A stretch of DNA of 64,000 nt. Origin: an uncultured Clostridia bacterium (GTDB lineage Bacteria; Bacillota; Clostridia; Christensenellales; UBA1242). The notes beneath the pieces were generated by a model that worked only from the letters and a program-made list of their open reading frames with translations, did no database searches and was not told the DNA's origin. The DNA is taken from positions 124,001 to 188,000 of the forward strand of contig CAKVHE010000001.1 in the NCBI GenBank assembly GCA_934747885.1, read 5' to 3'. The position numbers and the translations under genes were made by a program. The number at the start of each line of letters is the position of its first letter. Positions within the stretch are counted from its first letter, which is position 1. Positions 1-10,636 of the stretch are shown in pieces.

Positions 1-1406
<1,406 letters not shown>

Positions 1407-2493
1407 CTCCCTTTAACGCTATATTGTTTTTGTTATATGATTTTTCAAAGGCATACCCCGCTTCTTTAAGTATGGTTACCACCTTTGCATAATCCATTCT
1501 TGCTGGGCCAATTATACCCGCCTGCCCCACCGTTTTGCCGTTTACCATAAAGGTTGCCGAAACGAGTGCGCTGTTTTCGTCTAGCCCGTCTTCGCTAACT
1601 TTTACCGAAATTTGCATTTTGCCGTTTTCGCTTGATGCATTTTGGTTTAAAAGTTTTTGCAAAGTTTCTTCACTTTCTAGCAGTTTTATTGCCTTTTGGG
1701 CTTTTTCTACCGACTTAAATTCGGGCTGGCAAAGCAATTTGCTGGCGCCTTCGCACCTTACAAAATTTTTGGTTTCACGCGTTTTTAACGCTTCTATTAC
1801 ACTTGCAAAAATTTCGCGATAGCCCGAAAGCATTTTGCCAATTTTGTACCCTACCTCAAAGCCCGACGCATCTTTTAGCGTATGTCCGGCTAGCGCTTCG
1901 GTTAAAAGTTTTGCCACTGCCGACGCATCTTCTTCAGTTACGCTGGCGTTTACTTTTATGGTAATATCCTTAATTACCCCAAGGTCGGTGGACAAAATAA
2001 CTAGGCAAGTATCTTCCAAAATTTTGACCAAACTTACTTTGCTTATAACCGCGTCATCGCGTTCGCCAAAGCATACAACCGAGGCGTAGTTGGTGGCATC
2101 ACTTAGCACCTTTGCCGTTTTTAGCGCAAGTTCTTCCATATTGGTGATGCGCGAAGTAAGTTCGGTTTCTAGCCTATCTACTTCCGCCGGCGAAAGTTTT
2201 ACGCCCTCCATAAGTTCATCTACATATTTATGATACCCAACCGCGGTTGGAAGTCTGCCACTTGAGGTGTGAGGCTGAAACAAATACCCCATTTCTTCAA
2301 GTGCCATAAGTTCATTACGAATGGTTGCCGAAGACACACCCAGCCCGTACCTTGACTCAATGTCTTTGCTGGACACCGGCTCGGCGCTAACTAGGTTTTC
2401 GTCGATTACTGCTTGTAAAATTTTTTTCTTTCTTTCACTTAACATATTTACCTTTTTATTATATGCATTTTTAGCAGATATTATTCACGAGTG

Positions 2494-2520
2494 TTAGCAC
2501 TCTTTTGTCTTGACTGCTAA
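2494..2520 (-). promoter_or_regulatory. CIRCE operator (HrcA binding site)
   Basis: Inverted repeat TTAGCACTC, 9-base spacer, GACTGCTAA. The consensus is TTAGCACTC-N9-GAGTGCTAA, so one base in the right arm deviates. It begins directly after the -10 hexamer of the hrcA promoter, covering the transcription start, which fits autorepression by HrcA. Confidence 0.95.
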
Positions 2521-2549
2521 ATTATATACCCGTAAAAAATTATTGTCAA
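2521..2549 (-). promoter_or_regulatory. Sigma-A promoter of hrcA-grpE-dnaK
   Basis: On the minus strand TTGACA (2549-2544), a 17-base spacer and TATAAT (2526-2521) give a perfect consensus match. The CIRCE operator lies immediately downstream. The leader to the hrcA start codon is about 70 bases. Confidence 0.93.
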
Positions 2550-2673
2550 CTATTTTTCCAAAATTTTTTCACATTTTTTAAAAAAATTTTAAGGACTAGT
2601 TTTGGGGCTTTTATATAGGCACCCTTTCTTTATATATAGGCGAGATAGCAGCGCGCAAAAAATTGTTTTACTC

Positions 2674-2702
2674 TTGAAAAATGGTCGCAGGTGTGATAGA
2701 AT
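2674..2702 (+). promoter_or_regulatory. Sigma-A promoter of hemW
   Basis: TTGAAA (2674-2679), 17-base spacer, TAGAAT (2697-2702). Transcription would begin near 2709, just at the AAGGAAAG ribosome binding site. This rules out the in-frame ATG at 2602 as the hemW start. Confidence 0.8.
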
Positions 2703-2721
2703 TATTATAAGGAAAGTAGTT

Positions 2722-3861
2722 ATGAGAAAACCACTAAGTTTGTATATCCATATACCGTTTTGCAACTCAAAGTGCAACTATTGCAACTTTGTAAGTTTTG
2801 TTAGAAACCCAAGCACCAAAGCGTTGTATATGGACTATTTAAAAAAGGAAATTGCGCTCCGCGCGAGCGAACTTTCGGCAAAGTTTGAAATACAAACCAT
2901 TTACATTGGCGGCGGCACCCCATCGTGTTTGGACGCCGGCGAAATTGCCAAACTTATGCTTGCAGTGTATAGCAATTTTACGGTATCCAACAGCGCGGAA
3001 ATCACCATAGAAATAAACCCAAACACCCTAACGCTTGAAAAGGCGCGCGAGTATTTGCGTGCCGGCATTAACCGTTTTTCTATTGGCTTGCAAAGTGCCA
3101 GTCCAAAACTATTAAAACTTATGGGACGCACCCACACCTATGCAGATTTTGAAAAGGCGGTGGGAAATTTAAGGCGCGCCGGCGCAAATAATATTTCGGC
3201 AGATATTATGCTTGGGTTGCCTACTCAAACAATTGCCGACATTGATGATGTGCTTAAAAAAGTTATTACTCTAAAAATTTCGCATATTTCCGCATATATG
3301 CTATCGGTTGAAGAAGGCACGCCGTTTGCAAGGCTAAAAGCCATTGGCGAACTGGTGCTCCCTACCGAAAGGGAAACCTTAAGGCAATACAATCGCGTGT
3401 ACAAAACCCTTGAAGCCAACGGCTACAACCGCTATGAATTTTCTAATTTTGCAAAAGACGGCTTTCAATCGCGACACAACAAAATTTATTGGGAACGCAA
3501 AGACTATTTGGGGCTTGGTATCTCTGCCCACTCCTATGTAGATGGCGTACGCTTTGCCAACACTAGCGACTTAAATTTGTACGAAGACTATTTGGCAAAA
3601 AACAACTTTGCACTTGAAAGCAAAGACAAATTAACCGAAACCGAAAAAAAAGAGGAAGCCATTATGCTTTCTCTTAGAACCGCCAACGGTCTTGACCTTG
3701 ATGAATATGAGCGCGAGTTTGGCGAAAACTTTGTAACTACACACAAGAGCGCGCTTGAAACCTTAATTAAAGGCAAGTTTTTGATACTTGATGACAAAAC
3801 CTTGCGTGCCACCGACAACGGCTTTTTAGTACTGAATAAAATTATTGAAATGCTTGTTTAG
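2722..3861 (+). CDS. hemW: Radical SAM heme chaperone HemW
   Basis: HemW-family radical SAM protein of 379 residues, a cytoplasmic heme-binding protein long annotated as coproporphyrinogen oxidase-like. It starts MRKPLSLYIHIPFC and carries the cluster motif CNSKCNYC near residue 15-22, then IYIGGGTPS (SAM-binding glycine loop), SIGLQS and the C-terminal HemW wing with LRTANGLDLDEYEREFG. The ATG at 2722 follows AAGGAAAG and a promoter at 2674-2702. The frame extends upstream to 2602, but that part precedes transcription. In many Firmicutes the order lepA-hemW-hrcA is co-directional. Here hemW is reversed between lepA and hrcA and transcribed alone. Confidence 0.95.
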   Translation: MRKPLSLYIHIPFCNSKCNYCNFVSFVRNPSTKALYMDYLKKEIALRASELSAKFEIQTIYIGGGTPSCLDAGEIAKLMLAVYSNFTVSNSAEITIEINPNTLTLEKAREYLRAGINRFSIGLQSASPKLLKLMGRTHTYADFEKAVGNLRRAGANNISADIMLGLPTQTIADIDDVLKKVITLKISHISAYMLSVEEGTPFARLKAIGELVLPTERETLRQYNRVYKTLEANGYNRYEFSNFAKDGFQSRHNKIYWERKDYLGLGISAHSYVDGVRFANTSDLNLYEDYLAKNNFALESKDKLTETEKKEEAIMLSLRTANGLDLDEYEREFGENFVTTHKSALETLIKGKFLILDDKTLRATDNGFLVLNKIIEMLV

Positions 3862-4586
3862 TTCCGGCTCTCTACCGAACCGCCGGCACTACTAGACGCA
3901 CTTTTGCAGCCTTTTTGTTTAAAAAAACCCAAAACAGAACGTGATTTTGTTCCGCCCCACTTTCGTGGGGCGGCTCTTTTATACGCACTTTTGTTATCTT
4001 TTTGGCTAAAATTCTCAAATCAGAACGCGGATGTAAAAATACTATCCGCAACCTGCTTTAAAAATTTTATCTCAAAAATCTTAACAAAATTGCTCACGAG
4101 TAGGTTCTTAGTTTATTTAGTACATACATAAATATATTATTAAAAAGATATGTATCCTTAGAGCGTTAGCGGGCAAACTCTATAAAGGTTCCTTGGAAGT
4201 CGCGACAAAAATTTTTGCGAACGCAAAAGATTTTTCGTTTGGTCGCGAGCAGCGCGGAGCCCAACCATAAAATGAAGCCCTACAAACATTTCGTTTGTAG
4301 GGCAAATTAAAAGGTTGAGGTGGAGCGCACAAGTCACCGCAAAAACGGAACTTGCTTCCGTTTTTCGTTTGGCGGTGATAGGCGCGGAAACTGGACGATA
4401 AGCGACGCTTTGATGTGACTACATCAAAGCAAGCCAAAAGTTCAAGTTGGAGCGCGACTATGGGCAACCTGTTTGGGCATTTTAATTCAAAAATTCAAGC
4501 AAAATTGCTAGCAAGTGAGTATTTAGTCTTTTTAGTGCTTACATAAATACGTAATATTATATGTATCCTTTTGCGCTTGCAGCGCG
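3862..4586 (+). repeat. R1 structured intergenic repeat, copy A (with extra 3' partial copy)
   Basis: The gene-free interval between hemW and lepA. Positions 3862-4328 match copies at 10637-11011 (reverse) and 16751-17103. Order of blocks: a CCGGCTCTCTACCG hairpin; a CGCACTTTTG block; the hairpin CCGCCCCAC/GTGGGGCGG (3952-3973); an AT block ending CATAAATATATT; a long hairpin with outer stem TCGCGAC/GTCGCGA; and the hairpin CCCTACAAAC/GTTTGTAGGG (about 4281-4306). Positions 4329-4456 add further hairpins, including a perfect 10-bp stem GCTTTGATGT/ACATCAAAGC. Positions 4457-4570 repeat the middle AT block again. Short reading frames here have no ribosome binding sites and do not match each other. 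Function unknown: mobile non-coding element or structured RNA. Confidence 0.85.
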
Positions 4587-6380
4587 CTAATTCTTTAGTA
4601 TTGAAATAAACGATTCGGCGGGAAGTTCCACACTGCCGAGTTTGCGCATACGCTTTTTGCCTTCCTTTTGCTTTTCAAGAAGTTTGCGTTTGCGTGAAAT
4701 ATCGCCCCCGTAACATTTGGCAGTTACATCTTTGCGCAAGGCTTTTACCGTTTCACGCGCAATAATTTTTCCGCCAATTGTGGCTTGGATAGGAATTTCA
4801 AACAGTTGACGCGAAATGGTGTCTTTTAGTTTTTCACAAATAGCCCTACCGCGGCTAACGCTACTACTGCGGTGAACAATTAGGCTAAGTGCATCACAAG
4901 GTTCGCCGTTTAGCAAAAAGTCTAGACGGACAAGGTCACTTTGCTTGTAGCCAGCAATTTCGTAATCAAAACTTGCGTAGCCGTGCGACAGGCTTTTTAA
5001 ACTATCAAAAAAGTCGTACACAATTTCATTTAATGGTAGCGTGTAAGAAAGTTTTACGCGCGAAGCGTCAATATAGGTCATATCGGTGTATTCCCCACGC
5101 TTGTTTTTGGCGAGTTCCATAAGTTCGCCCACATATTCTGGTGGCGTAAAAATTTCCGCCTTTACCACCGGCTCTTCAATTTTTGCAATTTCGCTAGTGT
5201 CCGGCAAGTTGGTCGGCGTTTTTATTTCTAGCACATCGCCGTTGGTTTTGGTAACGCGATAGGCCACACTTGGCGCCGTGTTTATTATTTCTATATTAAA
5301 CTCACGCGTAATGCGCTCGGTAATGATGTCCATGTGCAAAAGCCCCAAAAAACCGCATCTAAAACCCGAACCCAGTGCCGTGCTATGCTCTTTTGCAAAA
5401 GTTAGCGAGGCATCATTAAGTTTTAGTTTGTCCAGCGCGTCTTTTAGTTCGGCATATTTTCCGCCGTCTACCGGAAAGATACCCGAATACACCATTGGTT
5501 TGGCTTCTTTGTATCCGGCTAGCGGATGCGCCGTTTCGTTCCCCACCAGTGTAACCGTGTCGCCAATTTTAACATCAGCCACCGTTTTTATGCTGGCAGT
5601 TAGGTACCCGACATCGCCTGCTTCGAGCCTATCTGTTTCGGTAGTGGTTGGCGAAAACACGCCCACTTCGGTTACCTCAAACTCTTTGCCCGTTTGCATC
5701 ATTTTTATTTTATCGCCCTTTTTAAGTTTGCCGTCAAAAACTCTAATTAGGCACACCGCCCCCTTAAAGTTGTCGTAATAACTATCAAAAATAAGCGCTT
5801 TTAGTGGAAAATCTTCGTCACCTTTTGGTGCAGGGACTTCGGTGATAATTTTTTCTAGCACCTGTTCACAATTTAGCCCCGTTTTTGCCGACACGCAAGG
5901 CGCCGACGAGCAATCTAGTCCAATAATGTCCTCAATTTCCTTTTTTACGGCAGGCACATTGCTACTTGGCAAATCAACTTTGTTTAACACGGGCACAATT
6001 TCTAGGTCACTATCTAGCGCCAGATACACATTGGCAAGCGTTTGCGCTTCCACCCCCTGAGTGCTATCCACCACCAAAATGGCGCCCTCGCAGGCTTTTA
6101 GCGAGCGCGAAACTTCATAACTAAAATCGACATGCCCCGGTGTGTCTATCAAATTTAGTATATACTCTTTTCCATTATGGTTATATTTCATGGTAACCGG
6201 CGTAAGTTTTATGGTTATACCACGCTCGCGCTCCAGTTCCATACTATCTAATAGTTGCGCCTTTAAGTCGCGTTTGGCAACCACTCCAGTAATTTCCATC
6301 AAACGGTCAGCGAGAGTAGATTTGCCGTGGTCTATATGCGCAATTATGCAAAAATTTCGTACATTGGATAAATCTTTCAT
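4587..6380 (-). CDS. lepA: Elongation factor 4 / LepA GTPase
   Basis: Ribosome-associated translational GTPase involved in translation initiation and back-translocation. At 597 residues it is full length. G motifs: AHIDHGKST (about 14-22), DTPGHVDF (about 79-86) and NKVDLP (about 134). It lacks the EF-G domain IV and has the LepA C-terminal domain ending [14 protein letters not shown], with the diagnostic [18 protein letters not shown] stretch. The start codon is 10 bases after the stop of the preceding phosphodiesterase-like gene, so the two are probably cotranscribed. Downstream of its stop lies the R1 repeat. Confidence 0.98.
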   Translation of the reverse strand: MKDLSNVRNFCIIAHIDHGKSTLADRLMEITGVVAKRDLKAQLLDSMELERERGITIKLTPVTMKYNHNGKEYILNLIDTPGHVDFSYEVSRSLKACEGAILVVDSTQGVEAQTLANVYLALDSDLEIVPVLNKVDLPSSNVPAVKKEIEDIIGLDCSSAPCVSAKTGLNCEQVLEKIITEVPAPKGDEDFPLKALIFDSYYDNFKGAVCLIRVFDGKLKKGDKIKMMQTGKEFEVTEVGVFSPTTTETDRLEAGDVGYLTASIKTVADVKIGDTVTLVGNETAHPLAGYKEAKPMVYSGIFPVDGGKYAELKDALDKLKLNDASLTFAKEHSTALGSGFRCGFLGLLHMDIITERITREFNIEIINTAPSVAYRVTKTNGDVLEIKTPTNLPDTSEIAKIEEPVVKAEIFTPPEYVGELMELAKNKRGEYTDMTYIDASRVKLSYTLPLNEIVYDFFDSLKSLSHGYASFDYEIAGYKQSDLVRLDFLLNGEPCDALSLIVHRSSSVSRGRAICEKLKDTISRQLFEIPIQATIGGKIIARETVKALRKDVTAKCYGGDISRKRKLLEKQKEGKKRMRKLGSVELPAESFISILKN

Positions 6381-6390
6381 AGTCTTTTAA

Positions 6391-7116
6391 TTATGGTCTA
6401 AAACCTTCAAAAATTGCCGACGCCCCCATTTCACGCGCGCGGTCTAGGTCGTTTAAGTCTTTTACGTTCCACATAACCAAAGGCAAATGTTTAAGTTTTT
6501 TTAATGCCTTGTATGGCGCGTCGTCTACATTGTAGCAGACAAAATTTGGTTCGGCTTCTTTTATGCCTTTTAGTTTGTAAATTTGTTTGCGGTAGCGTCT
6601 GCCATATGGCGCTTGTTTGCAATCTATGGTGCCACCAACTAGTCCGCGTTTTACGTGCGGTGCGTTTAGTTTAAACCATTCGAGCATTTTTGGCGAGCAA
6701 CTTATTACTGCATAATCGCCTTTGTAACCGCCCAATGTGTCCATAACTTTTCGCTCAAAGTGTTGCCCCGACATTGGCGCGTGCAAATGTACAAAAACCG
6801 GCACCGCCCCGTTTATTTCCGCCAAGGCTTCGCTTAGGGTGCAAATTTTTTGGTCAGTTTTGCAAAGCACCAAGTTTTTTAGCGCGCTAGACATAGAGGT
6901 CGAAACGTAGCCATCAATGCCGGTAACGCGACAAAGTTTGTCGTCCTTTATTACCACAACTTCCCCGTCGCCGGTTGGACGCACATCTAGTTCTATGGCG
7001 TAGCCGTTTTTTATTGCTTCCTTAAAGGCAAGCAAACTATTTTCCGGCACCTCGGCGCTACATAGTCCGCGGTGCGCAATTAGCAAATTATTATTTAAAA
7101 AATTGTTATCTTTCAT
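6391..7116 (-). CDS. Glycerophosphodiester phosphodiesterase-family protein, degenerate active site
   Basis: The family hydrolyses glycerophosphodiesters to glycerol-3-phosphate and an alcohol using a TIM-barrel with a His pair and metal ligands. The 241-residue protein has LIAHRG, PENSLLAF and AIELDVRPTGDGEVVV, clear GDPD signatures, and no signal peptide. Where family members have His-Asp after the VV strand, this one has Lys-Asp-Asp. The later metal-ligand strand (usually IE.K) reads VFVHLHAP. Catalysis is therefore doubtful and a binding or altered role is possible. ATG 7116 is chosen over the in-frame 7173 because a promoter (7144-7173) covers the longer start and GGGGA precedes 7116. 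It is probably cotranscribed with lepA. Confidence 0.82.
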   Translation of the reverse strand: MKDNNFLNNNLLIAHRGLCSAEVPENSLLAFKEAIKNGYAIELDVRPTGDGEVVVIKDDKLCRVTGIDGYVSTSMSSALKNLVLCKTDQKICTLSEALAEINGAVPVFVHLHAPMSGQHFERKVMDTLGGYKGDYAVISCSPKMLEWFKLNAPHVKRGLVGGTIDCKQAPYGRRYRKQIYKLKGIKEAEPNFVCYNVDDAPYKALKKLKHLPLVMWNVKDLNDLDRAREMGASAIFEGFRP

Positions 7117-7143
7117 ATTATCCCCACTAGGTTTTATAGCATT

Positions 7144-7173
7144 ATTATAACTTATTTTAACGCCGTTTTGCAA
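7144..7173 (-). promoter_or_regulatory. Sigma-A promoter of the GDPD-like gene and lepA
   Basis: Minus strand TTGCAA (7173-7168), an 18-base spacer and TATAAT (7149-7144). A transcript starting near 7137 would have a leader of about 20 bases to ATG 7116. Confidence 0.7.
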
Positions 7174-7230
7174 TAGTTTTGCTAGCCTTTTGTTATTTTT
7201 TCATAATTTTTGTGCGATAAAAAACGAGTA

Positions 7231-7266
7231 AAAAACAAAAAAGCCACCCCCAAAGTTAGGTGACTT
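7231..7266 (-). terminator. Intrinsic terminator after the pnuC-like gene
   Basis: On the minus strand AAGTCACC and GGTGGCTT form an 8-bp stem (one G-U pair), followed by TTTTGTTTTT. It starts 6 bases after the stop codon of the upstream transporter gene. Confidence 0.88.
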
Positions 7267-7271
7267 AATTT

Positions 7272-8285
7272 TTAGCCTCTACCTTTCATTTTTTTGAAAT
7301 TGGTTTTTAGTTTGGCTATGCCGGTTATATTTACTTCACGCATTGCAAGATATCTACCTTGCGTTTTTTGGTTGTGTTTGTAAATTTTTTGCCAAATTGC
7401 CAATCCGTTAAAGTTGTTTGAAAGTGTTGATGCAAACGAAAGCATTAGCGGAAGCACCGACAAATCTACACTTAGTGATGTTACTAGCCACAAACTGATG
7501 CCGGCAAGGTTGCCCATCATAAAATAAAACCAAGTTTCTATCTTTTGTCTGTTACGAAGTTGTCCACCAACTACAAACGCCGAAATACTTATGGCATTTA
7601 AATAAGCGTAATTTTGTTTTACCACAAATTGTAAAATTACAAACACCACCGCGGCCATGCCGGCAAAGATGCCCGCCACGCCAAAGTTGTTTTTAACGCT
7701 CATATACTTAACGCCGTCAATCTGCGCTTCTTTTTCGGTGCTGGCTTTGCCCCACTGGATAAAGCCCAAAATCTCAATTGGAAGATACATAAGCGCGTTT
7801 ATTAACACTTCGCCCCAAACTTTGGTTATGGCGCTAATAATTATATAAATTACCATTTGTGCGCTGTTTATTAAAAGTCCTATGCGATACCCGCGCGCCG
7901 TTAGGTTGTTGCCTACCATGGCTATCCACAAGCACATTACCGACGAAACGAGCAGTGCCGTAAACGGTTTTACCAAAAGCAAGCAAATTAGTCCGCCAAT
8001 AAAAAAAATTGGATACCAAAAAAGTTCAAACTTGCCGGTGCGATGAATTATGGTTTCAAGCGTTTTTAGCCGCATTTTGCTGGCTTGCCCGCTAGAAAGC
8101 TTGCTAACACCTTTATCCTTTTTGCCGTCTAGTTTGATAGTTTTTGCCACGCGCAAATATTTTTCCGCACCTGAAAGCACTTTTTGTTCCTGCTTTGGAG
8201 TTGGTTTAATTTCCGCTTTTTGCTGTTTTTGTGCGTCCAAGGTTTTTGCCCGAGTGGCGCTTTTTTCTATTTGTTTGTTTGCCAT
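7272..8285 (-). CDS. PnuC-like nicotinamide riboside/mononucleotide transporter
   Basis: Membrane protein of 337 residues with an 80-90 residue charged cytoplasmic N-terminus followed by about seven hydrophobic segments. The block LINALMYLPIEILGFIQW resembles the PnuC segment ending P..(I/L)GF..W, and NRQKIETWFYFMMGN resembles its last conserved helix entry. PnuC proteins take up nicotinamide riboside by facilitated diffusion for NAD salvage. No substrate can be read from the sequence itself. A consensus promoter ends 7 bases before the ATG and there is no Shine-Dalgarno, so the message looks leaderless. Terminators lie on both sides, so it is a single-gene unit. The long N-terminal extension is unusual for PnuC. 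Confidence 0.75.
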   Translation of the reverse strand: MANKQIEKSATRAKTLDAQKQQKAEIKPTPKQEQKVLSGAEKYLRVAKTIKLDGKKDKGVSKLSSGQASKMRLKTLETIIHRTGKFELFWYPIFFIGGLICLLLVKPFTALLVSSVMCLWIAMVGNNLTARGYRIGLLINSAQMVIYIIISAITKVWGEVLINALMYLPIEILGFIQWGKASTEKEAQIDGVKYMSVKNNFGVAGIFAGMAAVVFVILQFVVKQNYAYLNAISISAFVVGGQLRNRQKIETWFYFMMGNLAGISLWLVTSLSVDLSVLPLMLSFASTLSNNFNGLAIWQKIYKHNQKTQGRYLAMREVNITGIAKLKTNFKKMKGRG

Positions 8286-8292
8286 ACTTATT

Positions 8293-8321
8293 ATTATAAA
8301 TTAAATTTTTATTTATATCAA
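8293..8321 (-). promoter_or_regulatory. Promoter placing the pnuC-like start codon at +1 (leaderless)
   Basis: Minus strand TTGATA (8321-8316), 17-base spacer and TATAAT (8298-8293), followed by AATAAGT and the ATG at 8285. Transcription would start at or within a base or two of the start codon, and no ribosome binding site is present. Confidence 0.75.
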
Positions 8322-8340
8322 CTTTTTTGCCCGTGTTTTG

Positions 8341-8368
8341 CAAAACAAAAAGTAGCCAAACGGCTACT
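8341..8368 (-). terminator. Intrinsic terminator after helD
   Basis: AGTAGCC-GTTT-GGCTACT forms a 7-bp stem with a 4-base loop on the minus strand, followed by TTTTGTTTTG. It lies about 30 bases beyond the helD stop. Confidence 0.88.
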
Positions 8369-8396
8369 TCTGCTTTTTTGCACTTAAACACCCCGT

Positions 8397-10568
8397 TTAA
8401 AGTACCAACGACGATGGAATATCATCATAGTACAAACTTAGGTGGTTCATGGCGCGGGTGCAAGCAACGTAAAACAGTTTTTTTGTTTCGCTGTTGTAGT
8501 TGTCTTCGTTGCAGCCTGCCACCAAAACGGCGTCAAACTCCAACCCTTTGGCGGTATAAAGCGGCATTACCATAACTTTGTCGGTCGAAAAATTGCATTC
8601 GCCATCAATCATATACAAAAAGTCTTTGGCGTACTTGGTTTTTGCAAGTGCCTTTTGCAACTCCTTGCATTCTTTTTTTGTTTTGTAAATTATGGCAACC
8701 GTGCCAAAACGTTTTTTAAATTCAACCGCGTCTTGCACCATTTTAGATTTTTCGCCTGTTTCGTGGTCTTGAATTATTTCCACTTGGTCGCCGTGTCGCT
8801 CAACTTGCTCACGGTAGTAGGCTTGATTGACCATAAGTTTGCGGGCAAAGTTGTTAATTTCCACCGTGCTACGATAGGTTTTTGTTAAATATTGAGTTTC
8901 CTCTTTGTCGCGAGCGCGGTCACGCAAAAACATTTTTATAATTGGTTCGTAACTTGTATAATTTACAAACGGCATAATGCTTTGGTTTAGGTCGCCCAGT
9001 AAAGTAATTTTTGCCGACTTAAACACATTTGACGCAATTTGGTATTGCACCAACGAATAGTCTTGTGCTTCGTCAATTACCACGTGCTTTATGGCGTGCT
9101 GTTCGTTAAAGCCCATCACGCGCTCTTTTAGGTACATAAATGGCGTTACGTCTTCGTAACTAATGTAGCCTTTGGTTATGCAATCGTTGGTATACTCAAA
9201 CACATCTTTAAGTTCTTTTATGGTCAAACGCTCTTGCTTTGGCGTGCCAAGTTCGTTATACACCCCTTGCACGTCCGCAGTAAAGCGGTCAAGGTTGCTA
9301 TACAAATCTAGATAAATTGCCTTTGAGCGAATTTTGCGCATATTGGTGGACAATTGTTTTTTAAGTTTTGTTTTTACCTTTAAGTTTTTGGTAAGTTTTA
9401 CCGAAGATATGCTAACAATTTTGTCGTTTACTAGTTTGGCTTGTTGAATGATTGGCAGAGTACTTTCGGCATAAGTGTTGGAAACATAGCGTTGCAAAAA
9501 TTCCGCCGATGCAAGGTTGATGCCGTCAATTACTATATCATTTGCCACCGAAAACAAATCAAACTTTTTGTTATCTAGATGTTTTTCAATAAGTCTTATA
9601 TAGCCTGGCCAAAATTTTAGACGAATGGAGTTGTATAGTGGCGTCTTTTTGCCAATAAACAATTCTTCGTACAAATCGTCCATATTATTTTTAATTTTAA
9701 AGTCACCAAGGCAAGCCGAAACATAATCATAAAAGGTGGTTTGGTAAACGTTTTCCTCACCCATTTGTGGAAGAACGTCCGAAATGTAGTCCGAAAAAGT
9801 TTCGTTTGGCGACAAAATAAGCATATTGTTTTTGTTCAAATTGTCTTTGTCTGCATACAAAAGATAGGCGATACGGTGAAGAGCAACCGAAGTCTTGCCA
9901 CTTCCTGCCGGACCTTGCACCGCCAAAACATCTACATCGTCTTTACGAATAATGCGGTTTTGTTCCTTTTGAATGGTGGCAACAATATTTTTCATTTTTA
10001 CCGAGCCCGAGGTAGACAAAATTTTTGCCAACACTTCGTCGACAATTTGCATATTGGTATCAAAGATTTCAAGAATCTTGTCGCCGTCTATCTTAAATTG
10101 GCGCTTTAAGGTTACTTTGCAAGGTATAACGGTTCCGTCCGGCAAAGTGTAACTTGTATCACCAATATCACTATCATAAAACGGACTACAAATTGGTGCA
10201 CGCCAGTCGTACACATAAAATTCATCACCATCGTTTAAACTTGCAATGCCAAGATAAACCGGCAAAGTTTCTTCCGCCGTTTGAATGTCCACGCGGGCAA
10301 AATATGCCGAGGCGAGCATCCTACGATACGCCTTTAAACTATGCTCGCGAGTAACCACCCCACGGTTTAATGCACGAACCGAATCACTAGAATTGTTCCA
10401 ATCGTCCGCTTCGGTGCTACCAACTTCCCAGATATATTTCATTGCTTCACGAATGTCGCTATCTAGTTGTTCCTTGCCCGCTTCTAGTTTATCCATTTGT
10501 TTTTCGAGGACATAAAGCACGGTTTTTAAGTAATCGGCTTCACGCTTTTCTTCCTGCTTTGAAATCAT
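8397..10568 (-). CDS. helD: HelD-like superfamily I helicase-fold protein (RNA polymerase recycling factor)
   Basis: HelD uses ATP to pull stalled RNA polymerase off DNA; it is UvrD-like but acts on polymerase. The protein is 723 residues, close to the Firmicutes HelD length. An N-terminal coiled coil (about 1-60), which in HelD enters the polymerase secondary channel, precedes Walker A GPAGSGKTS (about 216-224). Walker B IDEAQDYS is near 496, then LGDLNQSI, TYRST and the C-terminal VMPLYTAKGLEFDAVLVAG and FYVACTRAM motifs. ATG 10568 is chosen over the in-frame 10610 because AAGGAG lies 10 bases upstream. A promoter is plausible at TTGATT-18-TATAAT just before. The gene lies between two terminators/R1 elements and is monocistronic. 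Confidence 0.88.
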   Translation of the reverse strand: MISKQEEKREADYLKTVLYVLEKQMDKLEAGKEQLDSDIREAMKYIWEVGSTEADDWNNSSDSVRALNRGVVTREHSLKAYRRMLASAYFARVDIQTAEETLPVYLGIASLNDGDEFYVYDWRAPICSPFYDSDIGDTSYTLPDGTVIPCKVTLKRQFKIDGDKILEIFDTNMQIVDEVLAKILSTSGSVKMKNIVATIQKEQNRIIRKDDVDVLAVQGPAGSGKTSVALHRIAYLLYADKDNLNKNNMLILSPNETFSDYISDVLPQMGEENVYQTTFYDYVSACLGDFKIKNNMDDLYEELFIGKKTPLYNSIRLKFWPGYIRLIEKHLDNKKFDLFSVANDIVIDGINLASAEFLQRYVSNTYAESTLPIIQQAKLVNDKIVSISSVKLTKNLKVKTKLKKQLSTNMRKIRSKAIYLDLYSNLDRFTADVQGVYNELGTPKQERLTIKELKDVFEYTNDCITKGYISYEDVTPFMYLKERVMGFNEQHAIKHVVIDEAQDYSLVQYQIASNVFKSAKITLLGDLNQSIMPFVNYTSYEPIIKMFLRDRARDKEETQYLTKTYRSTVEINNFARKLMVNQAYYREQVERHGDQVEIIQDHETGEKSKMVQDAVEFKKRFGTVAIIYKTKKECKELQKALAKTKYAKDFLYMIDGECNFSTDKVMVMPLYTAKGLEFDAVLVAGCNEDNYNSETKKLFYVACTRAMNHLSLYYDDIPSSLVL

Positions 10569-10636
10569 AACCTTTCGCTCCTTGTATTTTATTTTTGTAT
10601 TATAACACAACTATGTGTTGTTAATCAAATATTTTT

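Noticed and set aside
2602..2721. In-frame N-terminal extension of hemW starting at ATG 2602
   Set aside because: A promoter at 2674-2702 and the ribosome binding site at 2709-2716 lie inside it, and the added residues do not resemble HemW.
4180..4467. Possible short protein in R1 copy A (and similar frames in copies B and C)
   Set aside because: The frames are not conserved among R1 copies, are full of hairpin-encoded sequence and lack ribosome binding sites.
10585..10622. Operator-like inverted repeat in the helD promoter (ACAACACATAGTTGTGT area)
   Set aside because: The arms match imperfectly and no second copy was seen; kept only as a remark.
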